Notes: a model not told the origin generated them from the sequence alone. Positions 1 through 8,707 are shown, counted from the first letter of the stretch. The stretch: 14,165 nt of DNA from Desulfobacterales bacterium (GCA_029940115.1 JAOZRQ010000132.1:1-14165), one strand, 5' to 3'. Made by a program: numbers and translations.

Positions 1-75
1 TTAAACTCACAAACTCCTTAAACTCACAAACTCCTTAAACTCACAAACTCCTTAAACTCACAAACTCTTTAAACT
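1..75. repeat. 17-bp tandem repeat array
   Basis: Four consecutive 17-base units (ttaaactcacaaactcc) occupy 1-17, 18-34, 35-51 and 52-68. The last differs only at its final base, and a 7-base partial unit follows at 69-75. The array touches the window edge, so it may continue upstream. It ends 10 bases before the Shine-Dalgarno of the FecR-domain gene. No hairpin or coding potential is apparent. Confidence 0.95.
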
Positions 76-96
76 GATTTACATGGGAGAAAGTGC

Positions 97-2298
97 ATGA
101 AATTAACATATTGGCTTTTTTTGGGTATCCTTTTTTTTCTGTCGATTTCACTCGTGGCTGCCCAAGAGGACGCGCCGGCCCGTCCTGAGACCATCGTTGT
201 CAAAGAAGGCCAGAATGTCAGGGAACTGGCCAAGATCCATCTGAATGACCCGAATCTTTGGACCGAGATTCTCAGGGTGAATGATCTCGACTCGCCTGCG
301 GATGTCAAGCCGAACATGACCCTGAAATTGCCGGATCCGATCATCAACAAGGCTGATGCGGAACTGGAAAAGGCGAAGAAGGCGATTGATGAGGCATCCA
401 AGGCCGGGGCCAAGCTTTTCGCCCCTGGGGTGATCGCCCGCGCGATCCGCTTGCAGAATGACGCGCTGGCCAAACGAAAGGCCCGGGATTGGAGCGACTG
501 CTACCAATTTGCACACGAGGCGGTGAACATGGCCAAATCGGCGGTGGAGAAGAGTCTGGTTCACAGCGAGGCGGCCGGCCAAGCCATCCTCACGGACCGG
601 AAAGGGACCGTGCAGAGCCGGCATCCGTCCGATCAGTTGTGGAAGGACCTGACCCTCAAATCCGTTTTGGTGGAAGGGGAAAAGGTGCGTACCCTCTCCA
701 ACTCGTATGCGGAGATCGAGTTCAAAGACAGCAAGCGGGTCCGGCTGAATGAAAACTCCCAGATCGTGATCAGCAAAATGCATGCGGAGGTGGTAAAGGA
801 CAAAGAGGAGACCAGCGTCAGCCTGATGAAGGGGGACGCGTACATGTTGTTGGGCGGAAAGCCGAAGCGCGTCGATTCGGATGTCAAAAAGCAGAAAAAA
901 CCAAAGGCTTATGGGAAACAGCTCCCCCCGCCCCAGCCGGTGTCGCCTGAAAACGGCATCACCCTTCTCTTCGGCCCCCGGCGCAGTGATATCGGTCTGA
1001 AATGGGAAAAGGTCCCCGATGCCAGCAGTTACTGGTTGGAAATCGCGTCTGATCGGGGGTTCAAGCGGATGGTCCTGAATCAGAAAAATCTGGATGGGAC
1101 CGCGTTCACACAGAGTCAGTTGAAAGACGGCGTCTATTACTGGCGGGTGGCCGCGGTGGATGCCAACGGCTATCCTGGAACCAACAGCAAGGTCCGCTTC
1201 TTCAAGACCACCAGCGACAACGAGCCGCCCTATCTCGCCATTTACACCCCGAGGAATGGGGAGATCCTCGCGACAAATCCCGTCCAGATCCGCGGAAAGA
1301 CCGAACCGGACGCGATCCTCTCTTCTGACGACCATTCTGTCGAGATTTCAGGAGACGGCACTTACCGGTTTGAACACCCCCTGTCAAAAGGCGTCAACAA
1401 GATATTGCTGAAGGCCACGGACAGAGCCGGGAATGTGACAAACATCAGCCGGTCCTTCTTCTTTGATCCCAAAACAGACGCGGCCATCACCTACCATTCG
1501 GATTTGCCCCGGATCAGGCCCAAACATTTCATCACCCGCGACACCGCCTTCACCCTGACCGGTCGGACAGAGCCGAACACCGCGGTCGCGGTCCATGCCA
1601 AGAAAAAATCGGGAAGCAGAAACCGATTTCCCAGTTGCGTTGCAGATGATGAGGGCCGGTTCCGCCTCAGTCTCCCCCTTGAAAGCGCCAAGACGACCTT
1701 CCTCCTTTCGGTCAAATCCCCCGGAGGGCATGTCACCCGTGACACGTTTGTCGTGGAAATGGACAATCAGCCCCCTGAAATTCGCCTGTCGGGTGAACCA
1801 TCGCCGGTTTCGGCAGTTCAGGAGATCCAGTTGATAGGAACGGTATCTGAAAAAAGTTCCCTCTCGCTGAACGGCAAGCCGGTCCCATCGGATGAGAACC
1901 AATTTCATGCCGCACACGAGCTTCAGCCCGGGATGAATGCCATCCGGCTGGTGGCCCGGGACCGGATCGGGAACATCTCGTTTTTGGACAGAAAGGTCAT
2001 GTTTGACCCCCAACCCCCGAAATTCATAGACTTCACCCTCTCCCATGAAGTTGCCGCCGGCGGTGAGAGCCTTGACATCCGTGTGCAGGCCGAGGATGAA
2101 CATGGCCTGAAAGAGGCTGCCGAATTCAAACTTCACGCAGGAGAATATGTGCATACCGGTTTTCTGAAACTGAACAACGCGACCCAGACCTATCAGGGAA
2201 GAGTGAACCTTCCCGAACAGGCCAAGGGCAAAATCAGGCTTGATCATGTCAGATTATCCGATTACAATGACAATGAAAGACAATATGACATGAAATAG
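97..2298 (+). CDS. Secreted LysM / FecR-domain protein with Ig-like domains
   Basis: This 733-residue protein starts at ATG 97, with gggaga 6 bases upstream. Residues 1-22 form a signal peptide (hydrophobic core WLFLGILFFLSISLV, probable cleavage near VAAQ), so it is exported. Residues about 32-79 are a LysM module (VVKEGQNVRELAKIH, then LWTEILRVN and the closing KPNMTLKLP), a fold that usually binds peptidoglycan. Residues 85-160 are charged and helical. Residues about 165-255 match a FecR domain (GTVQSR, W-x-x-L, VRTLSNSYAEIEF, RLNENSQIVI). A fibronectin-like segment (283-372, ending GVYYWRVAAVDANG) follows, then two or three Ig-like modules of the Big/glucodextranase-B kind (378-640; QIRGKTEPDA, LTGRTEPNTAV, IQLIGTVSEKSS). 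FecR domains in such secreted multidomain proteins are not classical iron-siderophore sensors and their role is unclear. I infer an envelope-anchored structural or scaffold protein. The stop codon overlaps a dispersed repeat. The PKD gene follows after 109 bases. Confidence 0.92.
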   Translation: MKLTYWLFLGILFFLSISLVAAQEDAPARPETIVVKEGQNVRELAKIHLNDPNLWTEILRVNDLDSPADVKPNMTLKLPDPIINKADAELEKAKKAIDEASKAGAKLFAPGVIARAIRLQNDALAKRKARDWSDCYQFAHEAVNMAKSAVEKSLVHSEAAGQAILTDRKGTVQSRHPSDQLWKDLTLKSVLVEGEKVRTLSNSYAEIEFKDSKRVRLNENSQIVISKMHAEVVKDKEETSVSLMKGDAYMLLGGKPKRVDSDVKKQKKPKAYGKQLPPPQPVSPENGITLLFGPRRSDIGLKWEKVPDASSYWLEIASDRGFKRMVLNQKNLDGTAFTQSQLKDGVYYWRVAAVDANGYPGTNSKVRFFKTTSDNEPPYLAIYTPRNGEILATNPVQIRGKTEPDAILSSDDHSVEISGDGTYRFEHPLSKGVNKILLKATDRAGNVTNISRSFFFDPKTDAAITYHSDLPRIRPKHFITRDTAFTLTGRTEPNTAVAVHAKKKSGSRNRFPSCVADDEGRFRLSLPLESAKTTFLLSVKSPGGHVTRDTFVVEMDNQPPEIRLSGEPSPVSAVQEIQLIGTVSEKSSLSLNGKPVPSDENQFHAAHELQPGMNAIRLVARDRIGNISFLDRKVMFDPQPPKFIDFTLSHEVAAGGESLDIRVQAEDEHGLKEAAEFKLHAGEYVHTGFLKLNNATQTYQGRVNLPEQAKGKIRLDHVRLSDYNDNERQYDMK

Positions 2299-2391
2299 CT
2301 GTAGGCTCGAAGCTTATGCTTGAACGTGCACGTGAACGTGAACATGCACATGCACGTGAACGTGCACACTTAAACCTTAAACCTTAAACCT
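2296..2391. repeat. Compound repeat: dispersed agctgtag element, hexamer and heptamer arrays
   Basis: Almost the whole 109-base gap between the FecR and PKD genes is repetitive. Bases 2296-2318 (tagctgtaggctcgaagctt onward) belong to an element also seen near 8437-8461 and 12238-12288; the TAG stop of the upstream gene is its first three bases. Bases 2320-2367 are hexamers alternating gaacgt, gcacgt and gaacat/gcacat. Bases 2368-2391 are three heptamers of the cttaaac type. No Shine-Dalgarno is visible before the ATG at 2408. Confidence 0.88.
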
Positions 2392-2407
2392 TGCACACCT
2401 TGCCGCC

Positions 2408-5400
2408 ATGAAAAAATTTCCCCTTTTTCTCTTATGGATGCTGATTCTCACAGCATCTCCGGCTATGACTCAGGAACACCGCATCCTGCTGATCACTTAT
2501 GGTGCGGATTCCCTCACTGTGGAGGGGGACAATGACCATGAACAGGAGATCATCATCCGGGTTCCCACAGAAATCAGATACTGGCTCTATCTGCGGATTT
2601 TTGATGCGGATGTGGGCGGCAACTTGGACGCGGCCTTTGGGTTCGGCCAGAACTGGGATACCCGGACAGAATTTGATTTTGTCGGCGCCAAACGGCTCAG
2701 ACGGGAGATATTCGCGGTTGATGAGGAGAAGGACCACGCGTGGCATTCCTTTGTCCGCTTTTCGCCGGAAGAGGGGGAGCGGATCAACGGGCATTATCAG
2801 TTCAAACTCCGGGTGAGAGGCCTGAGCGGCGATGACGGCAATCTCTTTGATCTGTTCATCAGCCGGAATCCGAATGAGAACCGGGCCGCGAAAGGCGTGG
2901 AGATGTTCAGTTATGAGCCGACCATCCGTCTGCCAAGGGAGAAGATCACCGCGGAGATGCGCTTTCCGGTCTCAGATCATGTCCCTGAGATCGTTGTCCA
3001 CGGCTTTGACATGGCCCATGCCCGGATGTGGGTCTCCACGCCCTTCCGTTCGGAGATCCGGGTGGCCTCCTCGGGACAGGATGAATGGAAGAGCACCCCA
3101 ATCAAACTCACGGAGATTGAGAAAACAGGCCCCCAGCTGACTGGCAAGGAGCGATGGTTGGCGCTGAACTTCAGCGGGGGAAGGGAAATCCCGAATGACG
3201 CCAGTTTCATCATATCAGATCATAAAGAGCAACGATTGCCAATCCAACTGCCCGTGCGGGTGATCAAAAAGCCGAATGCTCCCCCGACCCCTGAGATTCA
3301 GGTCAGGTATCTTTCAGATTGCCATTCGGTCGCGTTTGACGCGTCCGGATCCACGGACAAAGACGGGGACAGACTCACCCATTTCTGGGATTTTGGGGAC
3401 GGGCAACACGCGAACGCCAGCCGGGTCATCCATCGTTACGAAAATCCTTCCCAATTTGATGTGGCGTTGGTGACCGTGGATGATTCGGGACAGATCAACG
3501 ACTCTTCCATCCAGAAAGTGGCGATCCATGTCAACCATCCGCCGATTGCGAAAGCACAGAGCTCGAAATTCAAGGTTCAGCATTCGAAGTTCAAGGGGTA
3601 TCATCTGATTGCCTCACCCGGACAGGAGATCCCCTTTGACGGTTCAGCCTCCAATGATCCAGATGGTGAGATCATCCGCCAGCTCTGGAACTTTGATGAC
3701 GGGAGCATTGGTGAGAAGCTGGTCGCGCCCCATACGTTTGAGAAATCGGGACATTATGTGGTCTCCCTTCGGGTGGAAGACAATTCCCTGACCCCTTGCA
3801 ACCACCACACCGATTTTCTGAACGTGCTGATCAACGCACAACCGTTTGTGAAGGCCGGCCCGGATCGGATCGGCGCGGTGGGGGAGATATTTGTGTTTGC
3901 GCCTGAGGACACATATGACAGTGACGGGGAGATTTCAAACCATCTGTGGGACCTGGGGGATGGTTCCCGAAAACAAGGGAAACAGATCACCCATGCCTTT
4001 GCAGCACCCGGGGAATACACGGTGGAGCTGACGGTGGAAGATGATTCTGGCACACAGAACCGGGCCGCCTCAGACCCGTTCACGGTGGTTGTCAATGACC
4101 CACCCGTGCCCATCGGGCATTCCGATTTTGAGTTTCAGGTCTCAGATGACGAGGTCCAGCACCGGGTGGCGGTGGGGGAGACCTTCCAGTTTGACGGTTC
4201 CGAATCGTATGACCCGGATGGGAAGATTATCGGCCATGTCTGGGATTTCGGGGATCCAGATTCGGGCGGGAAGAACCGGGCCGAACGCGCAAAGACCAGC
4301 CATGTTTACGCACGCCCCGGGAGATACACGGTGACGCTGACCGTTCAGGATGACAGCGAAACCCTTTCTGAAAAGAAATCGGTCCAACTGACCGTTGTGG
4401 TCAATGACCCGCCTGTGCCGAAATTTGACATCCGAGACTCGAGCCTCACCCTTCGGAATCGGGCCGCGACGGATGAGGCGGTTTTGTTTGACGCGTCTGG
4501 GTCGGTTGATCCGGACGGCCGGATTGTGGCCCATTTCTGGAATTTCGGGGACAAGAGCGAAGGAACGGGCGCAACGATCAGCCACCCCTACCGCCAGCCT
4601 GGGGAGTATCCGGTCACGCTCACCGTTCAGGATGATTCGGAGACCTCATCCATGAAGCAGTCGGTCACCCAGACGGTGATCGTCAATGACCCACCGGTCG
4701 CGGACGCGGGGCCGGATCAGCATGTCACCGCGAGCGCGGTGCATTTTGACGGGGGAAAGTCGAAGGATCCGGATGGCGAGATCATTCTGCACCATTGGGA
4801 TTTCGGAGACGGGTCCACCGGCACCGGCCCCCAACCGGTCCATGTCTATGGCAATCCCGGAACCTATGCGGCGAGACTCACCGTGACGGATGATTCGGGA
4901 ACCCTCAGCAAGCAGACCAGCGATGAGATGACCGTCATCGTCAATCACAAGCCGATTGCCGACGCGGGACCCGATCAGTTCGGTGTGCCGGGGCAGGCCA
5001 TCCATTTTGACGCCTCAGGCTCCTTTGACCCGGACGGCCATATCCGAAAATACCTCTGGGACTTGGGGGATGGCAAGCGGGCAGAGACGTCCAAACCCCT
5101 TGTCTCCCATGTTTACAAGTCTTCTGGGGCTTATCTGGTCCGACTCACACTCCATGATGACACCGGTCATCACGCGGCCATGGACAAGGATGACGCGCTC
5201 GTCACCGTCAACGCGCGGCCCGTTGCCCGAATCACCTCAAGGAGACAAGGGGGCCCCATCGCCCATCACCCATCGCCCATCGCCCCTGACCGCGTCATCA
5301 TCGCCGCGCCGGGTGATGCCATCACTTTTGACGGAGGGGATTCCCATGACCCGGACGGCAAAATCTCAGAATGGCGCTGGGACTTCGGCGCGTCAAATTC

Positions 5401-7720
5401 TGACGCGCTTGAGACGGTTCAGGGGACAAAAACCGTGAGGCGATATCCGGTTCCCGGCATTTACAGTGCCACCCTCACCGTCGAGGATGACAGCGGCTTG
5501 GCCAATGCCAGAGCCCAGGAGAGTCTGCCGATTCGGATCAACCACCGTCCCACATCCATACCCGGCAGGAACATCCTCACCTGTGACCGGACCATCCACT
5601 TTGACGGGTCCGCATCTGCGGATCCCGACGGTGATCCCCTGAACTGTCTCTGGGATTTCGGCGACGGCTCGCCTCGAAAGACCGGTGTCCGGGCCATCCA
5701 CACCTATCAGAAGGGTGGCATGTATCCGGTGATATTGACGGTGGATGACGGCATGGCCCTGAAGAATTCCACCCACACCGCGGCCTTCACCGTGGCGATC
5801 AACGAACCGCCGGTGGCCGACGCGGGGGATGACGAGACGGTCTGCGCGGGGGATGTGGTGCTGTTCAGCGGGGGCCGCTCCAATGATCCCGAAGGGGGGA
5901 TGCTCAAATATCAGTGGGACTTCGGCGACGGCACCACCACGGCAAGCCTCAATCCCACAAAGATTTACAAAAGGGGAGGCATCTATCAGGTGACCCTGAC
6001 GGTCGAGGATGATTCGGGGCTGGCATGCAACACGTCATCTGACCAGATGGTGGTGCGGGTGGCCGAGGCCCCAGTGGCCCAGTTCGGGGAGGACCGGACC
6101 GTCTGTGCCAACACGCATGTCCATTTTGACGGCTCTGTCTCGTATGATGTGGACGGTCAGATCAATCGTTTTGAGTGGGATTTCGGAGACGGTACTGCCG
6201 GCGGGGGGCCCACGCCGGTCCATGTTTACAAAGTGCCAGGGATCTATCCGGTCCGGCTGACCATCACCGGAGATCCCACCGGCTCATGTGATGCAAAGGA
6301 CACCGCGGAGATCGTTGTCTCTGTGGAGGAGGCACCGGAGGCCCGATTCACAGGCCCGGCGATCATCGCTGTGGGCAAGCCCGCGACCTTTGACGGGTCC
6401 GAATCGAAAAGCAATGGATCGAAGATTCTCTCTCATACTTGGGATTTCGGGGATGGCAAAAAAGGGAAAGGCCCGAAAGCCACCCACGCCTTTCGGAAGC
6501 CGGGCCGGTATTTTGCGGGGCTGACCATCAAGACCGATTCCAAAACCGGGTGCAACAGCATCACCACCCGGAACATGGTCGTTGTCAACGGCCCCCCTGT
6601 CGCGAACGCGGGCAAGGATCAGTTTGTCGGGGTCAATGAGGTGGTGATACTTGACGGTTCCGCCTCACAGGACGCGGACGGCTCGATTGTTGACTATCGG
6701 TGGGATTTGGGGGATGGTGAGACCGCCAGCGGAATCCAGGTCCGCCATCAATACCAGGCAGGAGGGGGTTATCCGGTCACGTTGCGGGTGATTGATGACA
6801 CCCCCGCGGAAAACAACTCGGCAGTGGACAAGATTCTAATCACGGTGAACACCCCGCCACATCCGGTTGTCAGCATTGTGGCCAAGGGTCAAACCACCCC
6901 GGTCGGGGAGAAGTTTCATGCCTGTGCGGGTGAAAAGATCGCATTCCGCGCGGAAAACTCGGTGGATCCGGACGGGGATCTCCTGAAAAGCAAGAAAAGC
7001 CGGTTTTACTGGAACTTTGGAGATGGCCGAAGCGCCGAAGGACTTCGGGCCTCCCATACCTATACGGCCGCGGGCAAGTATGTCTGCACCCTGATCGTTG
7101 ATGACGGCTCAGGCGTCAGCAACAGCCAAGGACAATCGAATCTGCTGGTCATCGTCAACCATCCGCCTGTGGCGGACGCGGGACCGGATCGGGTGGTCTG
7201 CCCGGGGGAGACGGTCACCTTTGACGCGTCGGGTTCCAGAGACCCGGACATGGCCGGCCAGCCGCTTCTCACCTGTCACTGGAATTTTGGCGATGGTCAC
7301 GCGGCAACGGGTGAAAAAGTCACCCATCTGTTTGACAAGCCAAGTCAATATGAGGTACATCTGACCGTCACGGATGAATCAGGAACCATTTGCGGCACAG
7401 ATGAGGATCGGGTATTTGTCAAGGTGAATGCCGCGCCGGTTGCCCAAGCCGGGCCTGACAAGGAGGCATTCTGCCGTGGCGCGCATGATGCGGTCTTTTT
7501 TGACGCGACCGAATCTCATGACCCAGATGGGGACCCGTTGAGCTATCATTGGGATTTCGGTGATGACCAGCATGAGGTGGGGCCCCAAGTGTTTCACACT
7601 TATGCACAACCCGGCACCTACACCGTCCGCCTGCGTATCCGTGACGGCCAAGGGACAAATTGCAGTGAGGTGCAGGATGAACGGACCGTAACGGTCAGGG
7701 AGCGGGAGGGGGTTCAATAG
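2408..7720 (+). CDS. Giant secreted protein with 16 PKD domains
   Basis: This protein is 1770 residues long. Residues 1-21 are a signal peptide (MKKFPLFLLWMLILTASPA). Residues about 25-285 are beta-rich and not recognised (includes YLRIFDADVGGNLDAAFGF). Sixteen PKD domains follow, each with an FDgS-x-S-x-DpDG strand, a W(D/N)(F/L)(G/D)D-type motif and a closing L(T/R)V-DDSG strand. The motif tryptophans are at residues 327, 427, 514, 612, 711, 797, 884, 991, 1082, 1170, 1257, 1345, 1432, 1535, 1625 and 1715. PKD domains are Ig-like beta-sandwiches found in surface-layer, adhesion and polysaccharide-binding proteins, so a cell-surface or extracellular stalk role is inferred. There is no transmembrane segment, sorting signal, PEP-CTERM or type IX C-terminal domain; the chain ends TVTVREREGVQ. 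Domains 9-16 are rich in cysteines that could form disulfides. Four inter-domain linkers carry heptamer-repeat insertions. Start ATG 2408 is fixed by the signal peptide although no Shine-Dalgarno is seen. Confidence 0.96.
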   Translation: MKKFPLFLLWMLILTASPAMTQEHRILLITYGADSLTVEGDNDHEQEIIIRVPTEIRYWLYLRIFDADVGGNLDAAFGFGQNWDTRTEFDFVGAKRLRREIFAVDEEKDHAWHSFVRFSPEEGERINGHYQFKLRVRGLSGDDGNLFDLFISRNPNENRAAKGVEMFSYEPTIRLPREKITAEMRFPVSDHVPEIVVHGFDMAHARMWVSTPFRSEIRVASSGQDEWKSTPIKLTEIEKTGPQLTGKERWLALNFSGGREIPNDASFIISDHKEQRLPIQLPVRVIKKPNAPPTPEIQVRYLSDCHSVAFDASGSTDKDGDRLTHFWDFGDGQHANASRVIHRYENPSQFDVALVTVDDSGQINDSSIQKVAIHVNHPPIAKAQSSKFKVQHSKFKGYHLIASPGQEIPFDGSASNDPDGEIIRQLWNFDDGSIGEKLVAPHTFEKSGHYVVSLRVEDNSLTPCNHHTDFLNVLINAQPFVKAGPDRIGAVGEIFVFAPEDTYDSDGEISNHLWDLGDGSRKQGKQITHAFAAPGEYTVELTVEDDSGTQNRAASDPFTVVVNDPPVPIGHSDFEFQVSDDEVQHRVAVGETFQFDGSESYDPDGKIIGHVWDFGDPDSGGKNRAERAKTSHVYARPGRYTVTLTVQDDSETLSEKKSVQLTVVVNDPPVPKFDIRDSSLTLRNRAATDEAVLFDASGSVDPDGRIVAHFWNFGDKSEGTGATISHPYRQPGEYPVTLTVQDDSETSSMKQSVTQTVIVNDPPVADAGPDQHVTASAVHFDGGKSKDPDGEIILHHWDFGDGSTGTGPQPVHVYGNPGTYAARLTVTDDSGTLSKQTSDEMTVIVNHKPIADAGPDQFGVPGQAIHFDASGSFDPDGHIRKYLWDLGDGKRAETSKPLVSHVYKSSGAYLVRLTLHDDTGHHAAMDKDDALVTVNARPVARITSRRQGGPIAHHPSPIAPDRVIIAAPGDAITFDGGDSHDPDGKISEWRWDFGASNSDALETVQGTKTVRRYPVPGIYSATLTVEDDSGLANARAQESLPIRINHRPTSIPGRNILTCDRTIHFDGSASADPDGDPLNCLWDFGDGSPRKTGVRAIHTYQKGGMYPVILTVDDGMALKNSTHTAAFTVAINEPPVADAGDDETVCAGDVVLFSGGRSNDPEGGMLKYQWDFGDGTTTASLNPTKIYKRGGIYQVTLTVEDDSGLACNTSSDQMVVRVAEAPVAQFGEDRTVCANTHVHFDGSVSYDVDGQINRFEWDFGDGTAGGGPTPVHVYKVPGIYPVRLTITGDPTGSCDAKDTAEIVVSVEEAPEARFTGPAIIAVGKPATFDGSESKSNGSKILSHTWDFGDGKKGKGPKATHAFRKPGRYFAGLTIKTDSKTGCNSITTRNMVVVNGPPVANAGKDQFVGVNEVVILDGSASQDADGSIVDYRWDLGDGETASGIQVRHQYQAGGGYPVTLRVIDDTPAENNSAVDKILITVNTPPHPVVSIVAKGQTTPVGEKFHACAGEKIAFRAENSVDPDGDLLKSKKSRFYWNFGDGRSAEGLRASHTYTAAGKYVCTLIVDDGSGVSNSQGQSNLLVIVNHPPVADAGPDRVVCPGETVTFDASGSRDPDMAGQPLLTCHWNFGDGHAATGEKVTHLFDKPSQYEVHLTVTDESGTICGTDEDRVFVKVNAAPVAQAGPDKEAFCRGAHDAVFFDATESHDPDGDPLSYHWDFGDDQHEVGPQVFHTYAQPGTYTVRLRIRDGQGTNCSEVQDERTVTVREREGVQ
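3568..3595. repeat. Heptamer-period insert in PKD domain 2 linker
   Basis: Four degenerate heptamers (attcaag, gttcagc, attcgaa, gttcaag) lie in frame inside the PKD gene and encode about SKFKVQHSKFK, residues 387-396. They sit between PPIAKA and the strand leading to FDGSAS. The tryptophan-to-tryptophan spacing here is 100 residues instead of the usual 86-91. Confidence 0.8.
4119..4146. repeat. Heptamer-period insert in PKD domain 4 linker
   Basis: Four T-rich degenerate heptamers (attccga, ttttgag, tttcagg, tctcaga) encode roughly DFEFQVSD, about residues 571-580, between NDPPVPIG and the strand before FDGSES. Domain spacing is 98 residues. The unit is more degenerate than in the other inserts, so this call rests partly on the shared location. 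Confidence 0.6.
4427..4447. repeat. Heptamer-period insert in PKD domain 5 linker
   Basis: Three heptamers (gacatcc, gagactc, gagcctc) encode about DIRDSSL, residues 674-680, in the linker after NDPPVPKF. Domain spacing is 99 residues; part of the excess comes from a longer loop inside domain 4. The tract is short, so chance periodicity cannot be ruled out. Confidence 0.55.
5255..5282. repeat. Heptamer array insert in PKD domain 8 linker
   Basis: Four near-perfect heptamers (cccatcg, cccatca, cccatcg, cccatcg) plus a degenerate fifth (cccctga) lie inside the coding sequence. They encode PIAHHPSPIAP around residues 949-959, between NARPVAR and APGDAITFDG. This domain has the longest spacing of all (107 residues). 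It is the clearest of the four intragenic heptamer tracts. Confidence 0.92.
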
Positions 7721-7730
7721 GGGGATTCCC

Positions 7731-7863
7731 GTGAACTGAACGTGAACGTGAACGTGAACGTCAACGTCAACTTGAACGTGCCATGAACGTGAACGTCAAC
7801 TTGAACGTGCCATGAACGTGAACGTCAACTTGAACGTATCACGTATCACGTATCACGTTCAAG
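7731..7863. repeat. Hexamer/heptamer compound repeat array with terminal inverted repeat
   Basis: This fills most of the 169-base gap between the PKD and PilZ genes. It begins as hexamers (gaacgt, then caacgt). It continues as two exact 29-base units at 7780-7808 and 7809-7837 (starting gccatgaacgtgaacgtcaa) and ends as three heptamers acgtatc at 7834-7854. The heptamer part is flanked by a 9-bp inverted repeat, cttgaacgt (7829-7837) and acgttcaag (7855-7863). That could form a hairpin, but no T-run follows, so a terminator role is unproven. Confidence 0.93.
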
Positions 7864-7889
7864 GGATCGTCCACTAAGGGAAACAAACA

Positions 7890-8279
7890 ATGGATAAACG
7901 AACATTCCCCAGAATACCCCAGAAAATTTCCGTGAAAGTGAGGACCATATCCTCGACCCATGATGAGACAGGAGAGGAGGGGGTCACCAGAGACATCAGC
8001 GGACGCGGCATATGCTTGGCCCTTTCAACGCCATACAAACCCAAAACCCTGTTGAGTCTGAAATTCAGGGTATCAAAACGGGAGGACTGCAAGACCCCTT
8101 TCTCCCTGATTTTGGACAAAACTTCAGATGTAATTCTGACAACATGTGGGAAAGTGGCATGGTGCCGGAAAAGTACGGATGAATCAGGATATGATCTTGG
8201 AATTGAATTCAGCCCCCGTAATTTTGCCGAGGCGAAAAGATTGTATTCCATGTTGCCTTACTTCTTGTGCAAGGATTAA
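7890..8279 (+). CDS. PilZ domain protein, putative c-di-GMP receptor
   Basis: This single-domain protein of 129 residues carries both PilZ signature motifs: R-x-x-x-R at residues 4-8 (RTFPR) and D-x-S-x-x-G at residues 35-40 (DISGRG). It ends with the expected strand GYDLGIEF around residues 100-107. PilZ domains bind cyclic di-GMP and usually modulate exopolysaccharide synthesis, motility or gene expression through a partner. No effector domain is attached, so it would act as a stand-alone adaptor in the cytoplasm. The ATG at 7890 is preceded by a weak purine stretch (taaggg, about 9 bases away). It lies on the same strand as the PKD gene but is separated by a repeat array, so co-transcription is uncertain. 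Its stop codon lies in a sequence (aaggattaaggg) that recurs in the downstream array. Confidence 0.94.
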   Translation: MDKRTFPRIPQKISVKVRTISSTHDETGEEGVTRDISGRGICLALSTPYKPKTLLSLKFRVSKREDCKTPFSLILDKTSDVILTTCGKVAWCRKSTDESGYDLGIEFSPRNFAEAKRLYSMLPYFLCKD

Positions 8280-8421
8280 GGGTGAATGATGAATGATGAA
8301 TGATGAATGAATGGTGAATGGTGAATGATGAAGGGTGAAGGGTGAAGGGTGAAGGGTGAAGGGTGAAGGGTGAAGGGTGAAGGATTAAGGGTGAAGGGTG
8401 AAGGATTAAGGATGAAGGATG
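8271..8421. repeat. Heptamer tandem repeat array (gaatgat / gaagggt)
   Basis: A long run with a 7-base period: first gaatgat-type units (from about 8284), then about eight gaagggt units, then mixed gaagggt and gaaggat/taagg units to about 8421. The motif aaggattaaggg that appears late in the array (about 8381 and 8401) also covers the end and TAA stop of the PilZ gene at 8271-8282. The repeat therefore reaches into the coding sequence. Confidence 0.95.
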
Positions 8422-8431
8422 AAATCTGGCT

Positions 8432-8707
8432 GTGAGTAAGCAACTTCGAGCTTACAGCTATATAATAAGGATAAACAGCGGAGTGGACTTATTTGTCGTT
8501 TTCGATTCAAAAGGAGGGGGAAGGCTTGTCGGCGTGTTTGACTCAGAAGAGAAGGCAGAGCGGGTGATTCAGGTTGATCCTTATTATTATACCCGGTACA
8601 AATGCGCTTTGAACAGTATCCATCCGAATGTCCTGCTGTGGGTCCAAACCGAAGACCAGCGGACCCGGCTGAAAGCATTAACTTCAGAACTGTCAAATGA
8701 GGAATGA
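8432..8707 (+). CDS. Small hypothetical protein
   Basis: This open frame encodes up to 91 residues from GTG 8432, with no confident family assignment. The central part looks like a real folded protein: alternating strands LFVVFDS and RLVGVFDSEEKAERVIQ, then an aromatic stretch PYYYTRY and VLLWVQTEDQ. The GVF-S-EEKA pattern loosely recalls small DUF7336-like proteins, a weak impression only. The first ten or so codons lie in a dispersed repeat (8437-8461), so the true start is uncertain. A GTG at 8483 (VDLFVVF...) would give 74 residues. The gene is convergent with the PHP gene. Confidence 0.58.
   Translation: MSKQLRAYSYIIRINSGVDLFVVFDSKGGGRLVGVFDSEEKAERVIQVDPYYYTRYKCALNSIHPNVLLWVQTEDQRTRLKALTSELSNEE
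8437..8461. repeat. Copy of the agctgtaag dispersed element
   Basis: The reverse complement of this stretch (agctgtaagctcgaagttgc onward) matches the element at 12239-12268 and, less closely, 2297-2316. It overlaps the first codons of the small hypothetical gene. Confidence 0.75.

Noticed and set aside
69..1335. Long minus-strand open frames opposite the FecR gene (up to 395 codons)
   Set aside because: They are shadows of a high-GC coding region. The plus-strand frame has a signal peptide, Shine-Dalgarno and recognisable domains, while the antisense frames show none.
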